Assembly: GCA_028695895.1 (NCBI GenBank) | Contig: JAQVIE010000050.1 | Coordinates: 1-7,554, forward strand | Direction: 5' to 3' | DNA length: 7,554 nucleotides | Source of the DNA: Methanospirillum sp. | GTDB taxonomy: Archaea > Halobacteriota > Methanomicrobia > Methanomicrobiales > Methanospirillaceae | In this document: piece after piece, positions 1-6,258 of the stretch | How the letters are laid out: each line of letters opens with the position of its first letter | Numbering within the stretch: the stretch's first letter is position 1 | Position numbers and translations under genes: made by a program | The notes under the pieces: model-generated | Seen by the model: only the letters and a program-made list of their open reading frames with translations | The model's database searches: none | Told to the model about the DNA's origin: nothing

Positions 1-58
1 GCCAGTTCTTTGCCGCATCAGTCAGTTCCTTCTTTAATTTATCAGCATTACCAGTCAT
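1..58 (-). CDS. Partial gene, N-terminus only, product unrecognised
   Basis: An ATG at 58-56 opens a frame that runs off the left edge, giving MTGNADKLKKELTDAAKNW. A strong Shine-Dalgarno sequence (AAGGAG, 73-68) lies 9 nt upstream and an in-frame TGA lies just beyond it, so the start is well defined. The visible residues are polar and Lys-rich and look like the start of an amphipathic helix; there is no signal peptide or membrane segment in what can be seen. It is co-directional with the presenilin-type protease gene, 92 bp downstream of it, so it may be read through from that gene or have its own promoter. Nineteen residues are too few to name a family, and I do not propose a function. Confidence 0.72.
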   Translation of the reverse strand, partial: MTGNADKLKKELTDAAKNW

Positions 59-80
59 ACAACCAATCTCCTTTCAAATA

Positions 81-95
81 ACCTGATAGTCAGGT
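81..95. promoter_or_regulatory. Palindromic operator-like site
   Basis: ACCTGA and TCAGGT form a perfect 6-bp inverted repeat around the 3-nt centre TAG. The site lies 22 bp upstream of the ATG of the leftmost gene and just upstream of its ribosome binding site, in the 92-bp gap after the protease gene. Such a compact dyad near a transcription start would suit binding by a dimeric helix-turn-helix regulator. In RNA it could form only a short stem. No clear TATA box was found upstream of it, so the promoter itself is not located. The regulatory role is inference from symmetry and position. Confidence 0.3.
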
Positions 96-150
96 AATCA
101 AAAACCGAAAAATTACATGGTTCCGTATAGAGGGGTCTGACATTTTCATG

Positions 151-1074
151 TCACAGTGTCATCATAAACCAGCCGATGAGAAATCCAAGTATCGCTCCAC
201 CGTTCAGGGGTGGAAGCCCTGCCTGAGGTCTTCCTGAATGTACCGCATGGAGAAGGATACCAAGTCCTGCAAGAGATCCAAGTATTGCTCCTATCGCTGG
301 AAGGCCCAACATTCCGATTCCACCCCCTGGAACAAATACAGCTGCTGATGTCACCAGAATTGATGGCATGATAAGATCCCCCAGACCCATCAGGTACGCA
401 GCACGATCATGTTTCTGGTTTTTTTCTTTGGATTCATCCGGATTTATACTGCCCCCGACTCCGTCACGAATGAATGAGTACCCCTCCTTTTTCGGAACCA
501 CAACCATGATGGGCATCCTGCCTTCAATGACACCATCTGCGAGGGTGAGCATATGTTTTGTCTTATATACTGATATCGCGTCATATACTGCAAGAAGGAT
601 AAGGAGCAGGATTACCGGAACAGGTTCAAGTGATATGCCAAACATGGAGGCAACTCCGGCCGCGAGGAGAACACCCAGGATGTCAACGACATACCACTCA
701 GGGTACTTCCATAACAGGAGGGTTGCTGCTCCGGCACATGCTGTTCCTAATAAAAAAGCAAGTTCTGCTGATATTATGAGTCCCAGTAAGCCGGAAAATA
801 CATAAATATATGCGATAAACAGGGATATCCGAATTATCCAGTTCAGAATATGTTTAAATTTGTATTTTATGAGGATAAGCATAAAGGCAGTGAACCCAAG
901 AAGCATCACTATAAACCATATCGGATTTGAAAGCGACTCAGGATCTTCAAAAACCGCGTATCCGGAGGCAGTCATCGGTACTGCCAAAAGAACGGATCCA
1001 ATTTCCACAGCAAGGAGCATTACCGGCATTGCAAGGATGGCAAAAAACTCCCGGATTTGTTCCTTCGATCTCAT
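151..1074 (-). CDS. Presenilin/signal peptide peptidase-type intramembrane aspartyl protease
   Basis: This 307-residue protein is a predicted intramembrane aspartyl protease of the archaeal presenilin/SPP-homologue family, which cuts transmembrane helices inside the lipid bilayer. About nine hydrophobic segments are visible, at roughly 10-32, 52-70, 79-101, 103-121, 127-147, 151-170, 225-248, 252-278 and 288-305. Both catalytic aspartates are in their expected places: the YD motif Y164-D165 in helix 6 and the GLGD motif 230-233 (D233) in helix 7, separated by a charged loop of about 55 residues (171-224). The third family motif, PAL in eukaryotic members, reads AGLPPL here (285-290) before helix 9. 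Length and topology suit a complete active enzyme. The ATG at 1074 has no obvious Shine-Dalgarno sequence. A TATA-like CATATATTC (minus strand, about 1121-1113) overlaps the first codons of the divergent gene and would give a short leader. The substrate cannot be deduced from the neighbours. The family call is secure and the activity is inferred from motifs. Confidence 0.93.
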   Translation of the reverse strand: MRSKEQIREFFAILAMPVMLLAVEIGSVLLAVPMTASGYAVFEDPESLSNPIWFIVMLLGFTAFMLILIKYKFKHILNWIIRISLFIAYIYVFSGLLGLIISAELAFLLGTACAGAATLLLWKYPEWYVVDILGVLLAAGVASMFGISLEPVPVILLLILLAVYDAISVYKTKHMLTLADGVIEGRMPIMVVVPKKEGYSFIRDGVGGSINPDESKEKNQKHDRAAYLMGLGDLIMPSILVTSAAVFVPGGGIGMLGLPAIGAILGSLAGLGILLHAVHSGRPQAGLPPLNGGAILGFLIGWFMMTL

Positions 1075-1109
1075 GATAACCAGTACTTACATCATGGGAG
1101 AACTACCTA

Positions 1110-1122
1110 TCTGAATATATGG
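1110..1122 (-). promoter_or_regulatory. Possible TATA box for the protease gene
   Basis: Read on the minus strand this stretch is CCATATATTCAGA, an AT-rich TATA-like element about 40 bp upstream of the protease ATG. Archaeal initiation usually lies about 25 bp downstream of the box, which would give a leader of about 15 nt. It overlaps the ATG of the divergent 104-residue gene at 1119. No equally good box is seen for the plus-strand gene. This is a match by eye only. Confidence 0.3.
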
Positions 1123-1433
1123 ATGAACGGATCCTTCTGGCTGGTATAATCCCGCTTCTCCTGGTTTCATGCGGGTGTATCCTGATCGGATTTGCATACA
1201 GATTCCCATTTGAGGCGATTATCGGACTTCTCCTGATGACACTTCCAATACTTTTTCTTATGTGGTATACCCTTATCAGGGTTGAAAACCTTGCAACAGG
1301 GGTGAAATATCAGGGCAGAATTATCCATCGGGCAGTCGATGATCAGGCATCTGAAATGAAACGAAGATATGAAGAGTCTATACGAAAGATGATGGATGCT
1401 CATACAGAACTGACCAGAAGGGTGTACCGGTAG
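1119..1433 (+). CDS. Small two-helix membrane protein with charged helical tail, function unknown
   Basis: The 104-residue product has two hydrophobic segments (about 5-26 and 31-51) joined by a short turn, then a polar tail of about 50 residues rich in Arg, Lys, Glu and Met (about 64-104). The tail looks helical and could form a coiled coil. The positive-inside rule is ambiguous, but the basic tail suggests a cytoplasmic C-terminus. The ATG at 1119 is the only usable start in frame after the stop at 1077-1079. The nearest purine-rich match (GGGAG, 1096-1100) is 18 nt away, which is far for a ribosome binding site. The gene ends 7 bp before fen on the same strand, so the two are probably co-transcribed. 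That could mean a membrane protein accompanying the nuclease or mere operon packing. I recognise no family. The uninterrupted frame, the coherent two-helix hairpin and the tight spacing support a real gene. Confidence 0.78.
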   Translation: MDERILLAGIIPLLLVSCGCILIGFAYRFPFEAIIGLLLMTLPILFLMWYTLIRVENLATGVKYQGRIIHRAVDDQASEMKRRYEESIRKMMDAHTELTRRVYR

Positions 1434-1440
1434 GCTTACC

Positions 1441-2442
1441 ATGGGTGTAGCACTCAGAAACATTCTTACTGACTTTAAGCAACCTGCAGATCCTGATAAA
1501 CTAAAAGGTGTGGCGGCAATTGATTCTTACAATGCACTTTACCAGTTTCTTTCCATAATAAGACAGCCGGATGGCACTCCGCTTATGGATGAGGAAGGAA
1601 GAATAACATCTCACCTCTCTGGTATTTTCTTTCGGACTGCCAATTTTCTTAGCCAGGGCATCCGCCCGGTTTTCATATTTGATGGCCAGCCACCAGATAT
1701 GAAGAGTAAAACCATCCAGGAAAGAAAGGATATTCGTGAGGAATCAAAAGTAAAATGGGATAAGGCTAAAAGAGAAGGAGATCTTACCGGTGCATTCAGG
1801 TATGCCATGTCCAGTTCGGTTGTTGATGCATACATTCTCTCTTCTGCACGTACTCTTATCCAGTTGATGGGTTTGCCGGTAGTTGATGCCCCTTCTGAAG
1901 CAGAGGCGCAGGCCGCATACATGGCAGGCAAAGGCGATGCTGATTATGCTGTATCCCAGGATTATGATACTCTTCTCTTTGGAACTCCTGTCCTTGTCAG
2001 AAACCTGACCATATCAGGTAAAAGACGTTTTCATGGAAGACAGGTTACTGTTCAGCCTGAACGTGTTATTCTGTCAGATGTACTGACAAATCTTGAGATA
2101 ACAAGGGAACAACTTATTGAGATTGCTATTCTGACCGGTACAGATTTTAATCCTGGCATCCGTGGAATAGGGGCTAAGACCGGGCTTAAAAAGGTTAAAT
2201 CAGGAGATTTTGAATCTATTGTCAGGGAAAAACTGCCTGACTTTGATCCTGAACCGGTGAAGGATTTTTTTATGAACCCTCCTGTTACTGATTCATACTC
2301 AACTGAGATCAATCGAATTGATAGTGACGCTATAAGGTCATTTCTTTGTGATAAACACGGTTTTTCACCTGACCGTGTGGACCCTGTTCTTGAAAAAATC
2401 TCGAAAAAGGAGAAACAGAAAACCCTTGAGAGCTGGTTCTGA
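1441..2442 (+). CDS. fen: Flap endonuclease 1 (FEN-1)
   Basis: This 333-residue enzyme is the archaeal FEN-1 structure-specific nuclease, which removes 5' flaps during Okazaki-fragment maturation and long-patch base excision repair. The start MGVALRNIL matches the conserved FEN-1 N-terminus, whose free amino end sits by the active site, so the ATG at 1441 is right. The metal-binding acidic residues are all visible: D28 (AIDSYN), D81 (FDGQPP), E153 and E155 (PSEAEAQAA), D174 and D176 ([10 protein letters not shown]) and D235 ([10 protein letters not shown]). The clamp/arch lies at about 90-135, and the DNA-binding helix-turn-helix region follows at about 238-252 ([15 protein letters not shown]). 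The protein ends in a perfect PCNA-interacting box, QKTLESWF (326-333), placing it at the sliding clamp. No recognisable Shine-Dalgarno precedes it at good spacing apart from a weak GGTAGG at 1429-1434. It sits 7 bp after the small membrane protein gene. Length is normal for the family and the gene is intact. Confidence 0.97.
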   Translation: MGVALRNILTDFKQPADPDKLKGVAAIDSYNALYQFLSIIRQPDGTPLMDEEGRITSHLSGIFFRTANFLSQGIRPVFIFDGQPPDMKSKTIQERKDIREESKVKWDKAKREGDLTGAFRYAMSSSVVDAYILSSARTLIQLMGLPVVDAPSEAEAQAAYMAGKGDADYAVSQDYDTLLFGTPVLVRNLTISGKRRFHGRQVTVQPERVILSDVLTNLEITREQLIEIAILTGTDFNPGIRGIGAKTGLKKVKSGDFESIVREKLPDFDPEPVKDFFMNPPVTDSYSTEINRIDSDAIRSFLCDKHGFSPDRVDPVLEKISKKEKQKTLESWF

Positions 2443-2449
2443 TTTTTAT
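2440..2449 (+). terminator. T-rich termination signal after fen
   Basis: A five-T run lies within CTGATTTTTA directly at and after the fen stop codon. Archaeal RNA polymerase can terminate at short T-tracts without a hairpin, so this is a plausible end for the preceding two-gene unit. The tract is short and no stem precedes it, so read-through is possible. Confidence 0.3.
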
Positions 2450-2498
2450 TGCACTGCATGGCATTATAAACTGATACTCAGGATAATACAGAAGGTTT

Positions 2499-2516
2499 GA
2501 AATTATCAACAATTTC
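2499..2516. promoter_or_regulatory. Inverted repeat upstream of the PKD-gene promoter
   Basis: GAAATT and AATTTC form perfect 6-bp arms around a 6-nt centre (ATCAAC). The repeat ends about 8 bp upstream of the TATA-like box of the next gene, where archaeal activators or repressors often bind. The arms are AT-rich, so chance symmetry in this AT-rich gap is a real alternative. Confidence 0.25.
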
Positions 2517-2521
2517 GTGAC

Positions 2522-2535
2522 TTATTTTTATATTA
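2522..2535 (+). promoter_or_regulatory. TATA-type promoter of the PKD-repeat gene
   Basis: TTATTTTTATATTA is the best TATA-like element in the 142-bp gap before the surface-protein gene. Initiation about 25 bp downstream would fall near 2555-2560 and give a leader of roughly 25-30 nt. That leader would contain the Shine-Dalgarno GGTGAGG at 2567-2573, 11 nt before the ATG. A second weaker AT-rich element (CATTATAAAC, about 2461-2470) lies further upstream. The assignment is by eye. Confidence 0.5.
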
Positions 2536-2584
2536 GAAGTACAAACAGTTAAACGATTCAAAAACTGGTGAGGTTTCCGGTCAG

Positions 2585-5161
2585 ATGCAGAGTAACAGGG
2601 GGTTTCGATTATTTTTTCTTATATTGGTGAGTGCAAGCATCTGTAGTTTTACGATATCCATAATTTATGCAGATGATCTGGAAGAGAATATCTTCAACGA
2701 TACCGGTAATCTGTCTGCAGAATGGGTCGTTGATTTTGCTGCTTCTCCTTTTGAAGGGTATCCCCCTCTTTGTGTTCAGTTTACAGTTTCAGGTCCGGAT
2801 GGAGAATATGTCTGGGACTTTGGTGACAGGGCAACCTCATATGCAAAAAACCCGGTTCATTGCTATAAACAAAAGGGTTCCTACTGGGTGAAACTTAAGT
2901 ATTATTATGGTACGATCGCAGGGGAAGTCTCAAAGCCGGATTGTGTAAAGGTTGGTGACCCTGAGATGTTTGTTGACTTTTTTGCCGAGCCATCAGTAGG
3001 GCCTGCCCCTCTTACCACTCAGTTTACAGTTATTGGCAATCCGACAAATATAATCTGGCACTTTGGGGATGGCAGTGAGGATACGACTGAACTGAACCCT
3101 ATGCATCAGTTCAGAGAGCCTGGAAATTACAGCCCGACCCTTACCTACTGCATATCAGGTTCCTGTAATAAAATATCAAAATTTAATTATATCGAGGTCA
3201 GTCCAGGCAATAAGGTAGACTTTCTCGCTGAAAGGCAGAATGGGACTGCTCCGGTATGCACCAGGTTTATTGTTTATGGAGAGGCAGACTCATTCAAATG
3301 GGATTTTGGAGATGGCACTACTTCATTTGAAAAAAGCCCGGTCCACTGCTACCCGGAGCCCGGAATTTATTCTGTGAGCATGACCTACACGGTAGATGGC
3401 GCTCCTTATACTATCACGAAAAACAGGTTCCTGAAATATGTGCCAGCCTGGGCACCTGATTTTACTTATAACCCAACTATGGGAGTTGCTCCTTTATGTG
3501 TCGTGTATAATGTTGTCAATCCCTCGCAATCATGGGAATTTGACTTTGGTGACAACAGTTTCGGCACAGGTGCACAGGCTACTCACTGTTATGGAAAAAA
3601 CGGGAGTTATTTCCCGTCTCTTACTTATTGTTCCAATGAACTGTGTGAAGTAGTTGAGGGAAAAGAACCGGTTATTGTTCATCAACCACGTATCCTGATT
3701 TCTCAGGGAACTGTTCCAAATGAATATAAATTCAGCACTGATGCTCCGGAAAGGCTGGTATATTCCTGGGACTTTGATGATGGTGCAAGAGCTGACGGGC
3801 CTTCTCCCACACACAGGTATGAGACCGAAGGAACATTCCGTGTCTCGCTGGTTGTCACCGGAACATGTGGCTGCAATGCTGTAACTACAAAGGAACTGAA
3901 GATTAAACCCAAAGAAAACCTTGACTTTTCTGCCACACCTTTAGCTGGATGTGCTCCCCACTGTGTACAGTTTAATGAATTGTCCCCCGAGATTCCACTT
4001 TCCCGTATCTGGGATTTTGGTGACGGGGAGACCAGTACTGAGAAGAATCCGTTCCATTGTTTCAGGTTTCCTGGTCAGTATACGATAAGCCTGACTGATG
4101 TCTTTCCAAATGTCACAGAAAAAGAGGTGAAAGAAAATTATATTACTGCTCATGCAATACCAAACCCCTCATTTACTATGTTTCCTCCACACGGGGATGC
4201 TCCTCTGACAGTAAAGTTCACTGATACGACTATTGGTTATTCAGAAAAAAGATACTGGAATTTTGGTGACGGGACGTCCGGTTCGGAGAAAACAGTTGAA
4301 CACAGGTTTGATGAACCCGGGGATTATAATGTGACACTGACGGTATGGGGTGCTGGAGACTGTTATGGAACTAAATCCCAGGTTATCCATGTCCTGAAAA
4401 AGGAAGATTCTCCCTTTGATTTTTCCGGCTTACCAAGGCGGGGTCAGGCCCCCCTTTGCACTTCATATAAAGTGACCGGACAAATCCAGCAGTCAGAACT
4501 TGAGTTTGGTGATGGACAGAAGACAAATGAACGCAATCCCTTCCACTGTTATAATACAGCCGGTATATATTCACCTGTCCTCCATGCCTGTGATTCAGTT
4601 ACCGGGTGTGAGGATATTAAAAAACCTGCATATGTTGTTGCAGTATCTCCATATTATCTGAATATTACCCTCTTTCGTGGGTGGAATCTGGTTTCTGTTC
4701 CGATAACTCTTGAACCTGGCTATGATTCAATGGATATTCTTTCAGGGGTTGATACTGCAGGCCATTCTATCTTTTCATGGAACAGTTCAACCGGCTCCTG
4801 GATAAGACCTGCCATCACAGACCAGGTCTCTCCCCTGTCTGCATTTTTTGTTTATTCCTCTGACATGGTTCAGGTTCCAATAAGAATGTCAGATGAAGGA
4901 CCAGAGTATAACCTGACCCGGTACCTTGATGCAGGATGGAACCTGGTGAGCTTTGCAGATGTGATGATGGTTTCAGCTGATGAAGCATTCCGTTCTGTTC
5001 AGGAGTTGTGGAGTTATGTAATCGGCTTTGATGCAGAGAAACAAAGATATGGTGTTCCGATTACGAATGGAGTTCTGAGTCGTGATACTTCCCTTGACCC
5101 AAGGCAGGGATACTGGATATTCATGAATGCAACAGCCAGAATGGTTGGAAAACAGTTATAA
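2585..5161 (+). CDS. Secreted eight-repeat PKD-domain surface protein
   Basis: This 858-residue protein starts with a signal peptide (basic residues R5 and R8, hydrophobic core about 9-28, likely cut after YA at 28-29), so it is exported. Eight PKD-type beta-sandwich repeats of about 80 residues follow, from about residue 48 to 687. Each has the WDFGDG-like motif: W77, W158, W239, F319, W395, W476, W558 and L639 begin them. Repeat 5 is the most divergent (WDFDDG, no APL motif). The C-terminal 170 residues hold two copies of a GWNLVS-containing module (699-704 and 784-789). Many Asn-X-Ser/Thr sites are present (for example 219, 339, 509, 582, 693, 733, 776, 848), consistent with N-glycosylation. 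PKD arrays usually serve cell-surface adhesion or envelope architecture, which is the inferred role. No C-terminal membrane helix, sorting tail or lipobox was found, so retention at the surface is unexplained. Twenty-one cysteines remain in the mature chain, most in regular pairs. The Shine-Dalgarno GGTGAGG fixes the ATG at 2585. Confidence 0.93.
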   Translation: MQSNRGFRLFFLILVSASICSFTISIIYADDLEENIFNDTGNLSAEWVVDFAASPFEGYPPLCVQFTVSGPDGEYVWDFGDRATSYAKNPVHCYKQKGSYWVKLKYYYGTIAGEVSKPDCVKVGDPEMFVDFFAEPSVGPAPLTTQFTVIGNPTNIIWHFGDGSEDTTELNPMHQFREPGNYSPTLTYCISGSCNKISKFNYIEVSPGNKVDFLAERQNGTAPVCTRFIVYGEADSFKWDFGDGTTSFEKSPVHCYPEPGIYSVSMTYTVDGAPYTITKNRFLKYVPAWAPDFTYNPTMGVAPLCVVYNVVNPSQSWEFDFGDNSFGTGAQATHCYGKNGSYFPSLTYCSNELCEVVEGKEPVIVHQPRILISQGTVPNEYKFSTDAPERLVYSWDFDDGARADGPSPTHRYETEGTFRVSLVVTGTCGCNAVTTKELKIKPKENLDFSATPLAGCAPHCVQFNELSPEIPLSRIWDFGDGETSTEKNPFHCFRFPGQYTISLTDVFPNVTEKEVKENYITAHAIPNPSFTMFPPHGDAPLTVKFTDTTIGYSEKRYWNFGDGTSGSEKTVEHRFDEPGDYNVTLTVWGAGDCYGTKSQVIHVLKKEDSPFDFSGLPRRGQAPLCTSYKVTGQIQQSELEFGDGQKTNERNPFHCYNTAGIYSPVLHACDSVTGCEDIKKPAYVVAVSPYYLNITLFRGWNLVSVPITLEPGYDSMDILSGVDTAGHSIFSWNSSTGSWIRPAITDQVSPLSAFFVYSSDMVQVPIRMSDEGPEYNLTRYLDAGWNLVSFADVMMVSADEAFRSVQELWSYVIGFDAEKQRYGVPITNGVLSRDTSLDPRQGYWIFMNATARMVGKQL
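2726..4648 (+). repeat. Tandem array of eight PKD repeats
   Basis: The array corresponds to residues 48-688 of the surface protein. The period is about 75-83 residues. Each unit runs through an entry strand (DF-x-A-x-P), a G-x-APL segment, the WDFGDG turn, an NP-x-HC/HR stretch, a PG-x-Y turn and a closing strand. Repeats 1, 3, 4, 6 and 8 have cysteine after APL/APV/APH and in HCY/HCF, while repeats 2, 5 and 7 have neither. The copies are diverged in protein sequence, so the array is old rather than a recent DNA duplication. Confidence 0.9.
4652..5158 (+). repeat. Duplicated C-terminal GWNLVS module
   Basis: Residues 690-770 and 774-858 of the surface protein look like two diverged copies of one module of about 80-85 residues. 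Each starts with an Asn-x-Thr strand, has GWNLVS about 9-10 residues in, a middle segment with aromatic residues (SIFSWNSS in copy one, WSYVIGFD in copy two) and a late aromatic strand (SAFFVYSSD versus QGYWIFMNA). The alignment is by eye. Similar GWNLVS-containing C-termini are known in other exported prokaryotic proteins, but I cannot name the fold. Confidence 0.6.
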
Positions 5162-5167
5162 CTGTTT
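5150..5167. terminator. Perfect palindrome shared by two convergent gene ends
   Basis: AAACAGTTATAACTGTTT is its own reverse complement. Its centre TTATAA supplies the TAA stop of the PKD gene on the plus strand (5159-5161) and the TAA stop of the phosphotransferase gene on the minus strand (5158-5156). The symmetry extends to TGG/CCA on the flanks with one unpaired A. Because it is symmetric it could act as a bidirectional hairpin end for both transcripts, or protect both 3' ends, but it lacks a long T-tract. The terminator role is inference. Confidence 0.45.
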
Positions 5168-5749
5168 CCAGACATGCATAAAACGCTGTACTGCGGTAAT
5201 ATGTCCGAAAATTCCAAATATCAATAAAATCCATGCAAAAATGGACATCCCGATAATAAGTGCAGATGATATGAGTGAAACGATTCCTGCTCCAATGAGG
5301 AGTATGAGCCTGTCAGCCCGTCCCAAAAATCCACCATAAAATCTGCCAATACCAACAGCCTGTGCCTGAGTTCCAAGGTATGATGCCATAAGAACACCGG
5401 TCAGACCAAAAACGCCGATCTGCCAAGGACAGAGCGGACCTGCAAATATTCCGCATATCATAAAAATATCTGCGTACCGGTCAACGGTGTGGTCAAGGAA
5501 GTCGCCTCTCAGACTCTGGATATTCATGGCCCGTGCAATAGAGCCGTCAAGTGCATCAAAAACTGCATTAAACAGAATGCATAATGTACCTATCCCTATT
5601 TCAGAAAAATAAAACCCAATTCCTGCTCCGGCTGCTGCAACCAGAGATATTGCTGTACAACAATCAGGAGTGATCTTCAGCCTGATACATGCAGCTACAA
5701 CAGGATCGATGATCGGTTTTACATGGTCACGGTATGAGTCAAGGGTCAT
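5156..5749 (-). CDS. CDP-alcohol phosphotransferase, probably archaeal phospholipid headgroup synthase
   Basis: This 197-residue integral membrane enzyme belongs to the CDP-alcohol phosphatidyltransferase family, which displaces CMP from a CDP-activated lipid with an alcohol headgroup. The full signature is present: D65-x2-D68-G69-x2-A72-R73, then G82-x3-D86-x3-D90, whose four aspartates bind the metals and provide the catalytic base. About six hydrophobic segments surround it (roughly 33-49, 51-64, 92-105, 110-127, 147-164 and 166-185). In methanogens this size and type usually makes archaetidylinositol phosphate, or less often another archaetidyl lipid. The substrate is inferred and not readable from the sequence. 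The ATG at 5749 overlaps the TGA of the upstream kinase as ATGA, and GGTGAT (5760-5755) lies 5 nt before it, so translation is coupled. It is the last gene of its operon and meets the PKD gene tail to tail, overlapping by 6 bp. Confidence 0.92.
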   Translation of the reverse strand: MTLDSYRDHVKPIIDPVVAACIRLKITPDCCTAISLVAAAGAGIGFYFSEIGIGTLCILFNAVFDALDGSIARAMNIQSLRGDFLDHTVDRYADIFMICGIFAGPLCPWQIGVFGLTGVLMASYLGTQAQAVGIGRFYGGFLGRADRLILLIGAGIVSLISSALIIGMSIFAWILLIFGIFGHITAVQRFMHVWKQL

Positions 5750-6258
5750 AACATATCACCGTATGAGATAAGCCAGTCAACAATTCCGACTGCTGGCTTT
5801 ACAGTCCCCCTGATAATCTCTTCAACCATGTCGGCACAGGAAATAATATCCATGCAGGTTGTGTCAATCTCGTAAAGGATATCCTGGCCATGTATATCAA
5901 ATGCCTCTGCCAGAACAACATCAAGGATCTCAGACTCCACATTCTCCTGGATTTTCTCTTCTGAGTATCCACGTTTTGAAAGTCTCTCTTTCAGGACATC
6001 AGGTCTGCATCTTAAGATGACAATCCGGTCTGCCGGAAGAAGATGGGTTAGATGCCCTTCAATTATTCCTTCAACCGGTTTGAACTCAGAAATCCAGCGT
6101 TCATCATCGATAATGTCAGTATCTCTTTCAGGGTCAGCACCAAGGCGGTATGACTGCACTGTATCTGATGCATGGGTTACTTTTACTCCTCTCCTCTGAA
6201 GTTCATGTGCAACCGATGTCTTTCCTGTTCCGGGTGTCCCGGTCAGAGCGATCATCAT
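5746..6258 (-). CDS. Fap7/AK6-like adenylate kinase family protein
   Basis: This 170-residue soluble P-loop kinase has the Walker A motif GTPGTGKT at 7-14 and an acidic Walker B-like strand GIIEGHL (64-70). A lid region follows at about 82-120, with RCRPDVLKERLSKRGYSEEKIQENVESE. The layout is that of the archaeal adenylate-kinase-like proteins related to eukaryotic Fap7/hCINAP (AK6), which have adenylate kinase or ATPase activity and help in small ribosomal subunit maturation in eukaryotes and some archaea. Length (170-180) fits the family. The ATG at 6258 overlaps the hisC stop as ATGA; a second ATG follows at 6255, so the protein may begin at either Met. The stop again forms ATGA with the next gene. 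The shared operon with amino acid and lipid genes does not reveal a specific partner. Identity as a kinase is firm, and the ribosome role is by family. Confidence 0.88.
   Translation of the reverse strand: MMIALTGTPGTGKTSVAHELQRRGVKVTHASDTVQSYRLGADPERDTDIIDDERWISEFKPVEGIIEGHLTHLLPADRIVILRCRPDVLKERLSKRGYSEEKIQENVESEILDVVLAEAFDIHGQDILYEIDTTCMDIISCADMVEEIIRGTVKPAVGIVDWLISYGDML

Noticed and set aside
368..805. Plus-strand open frame of 145 codons opposite the protease gene
   Set aside because: It lies wholly antisense to a protein with intact catalytic motifs, is rich in Arg, Ser, Thr and Pro as expected of a shadow, and has no recognisable domain.
1424..1440. Short inverted repeat GGTA-GGCT-TACC before fen
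   Set aside because: Four-base arms are expected by chance, and the stretch covers the end of the upstream gene and the start region of fen.
1611..2459. Two minus-strand open frames opposite fen
   Set aside because: They are antisense to a fully conserved FEN-1 sequence and show no motif or ribosome binding site of their own.
2443..2584. Possible small RNA or riboswitch in the 142-bp gap before the PKD gene
   Set aside because: Only a short AT-rich inverted repeat and promoter-like elements are seen; there is no stable long stem or known aptamer core.
2639..2650. Possible lipobox at ASIC (Cys20) of the PKD protein
   Set aside because: The residue before the cysteine is Ile, not Gly, Ala or Ser, and the hydrophobic core continues past it to a better signal peptidase I site near residue 29.
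3530..4574. Several short minus-strand frames inside the PKD gene
   Set aside because: They are short, biased in composition and antisense to a regular domain array, which explains the open frames.
5127..5339. Plus-strand frame of 70 codons running from the PKD gene end into the phosphotransferase gene
   Set aside because: It overlaps the coding ends of two well-supported genes in another frame or strand and resembles no known protein.
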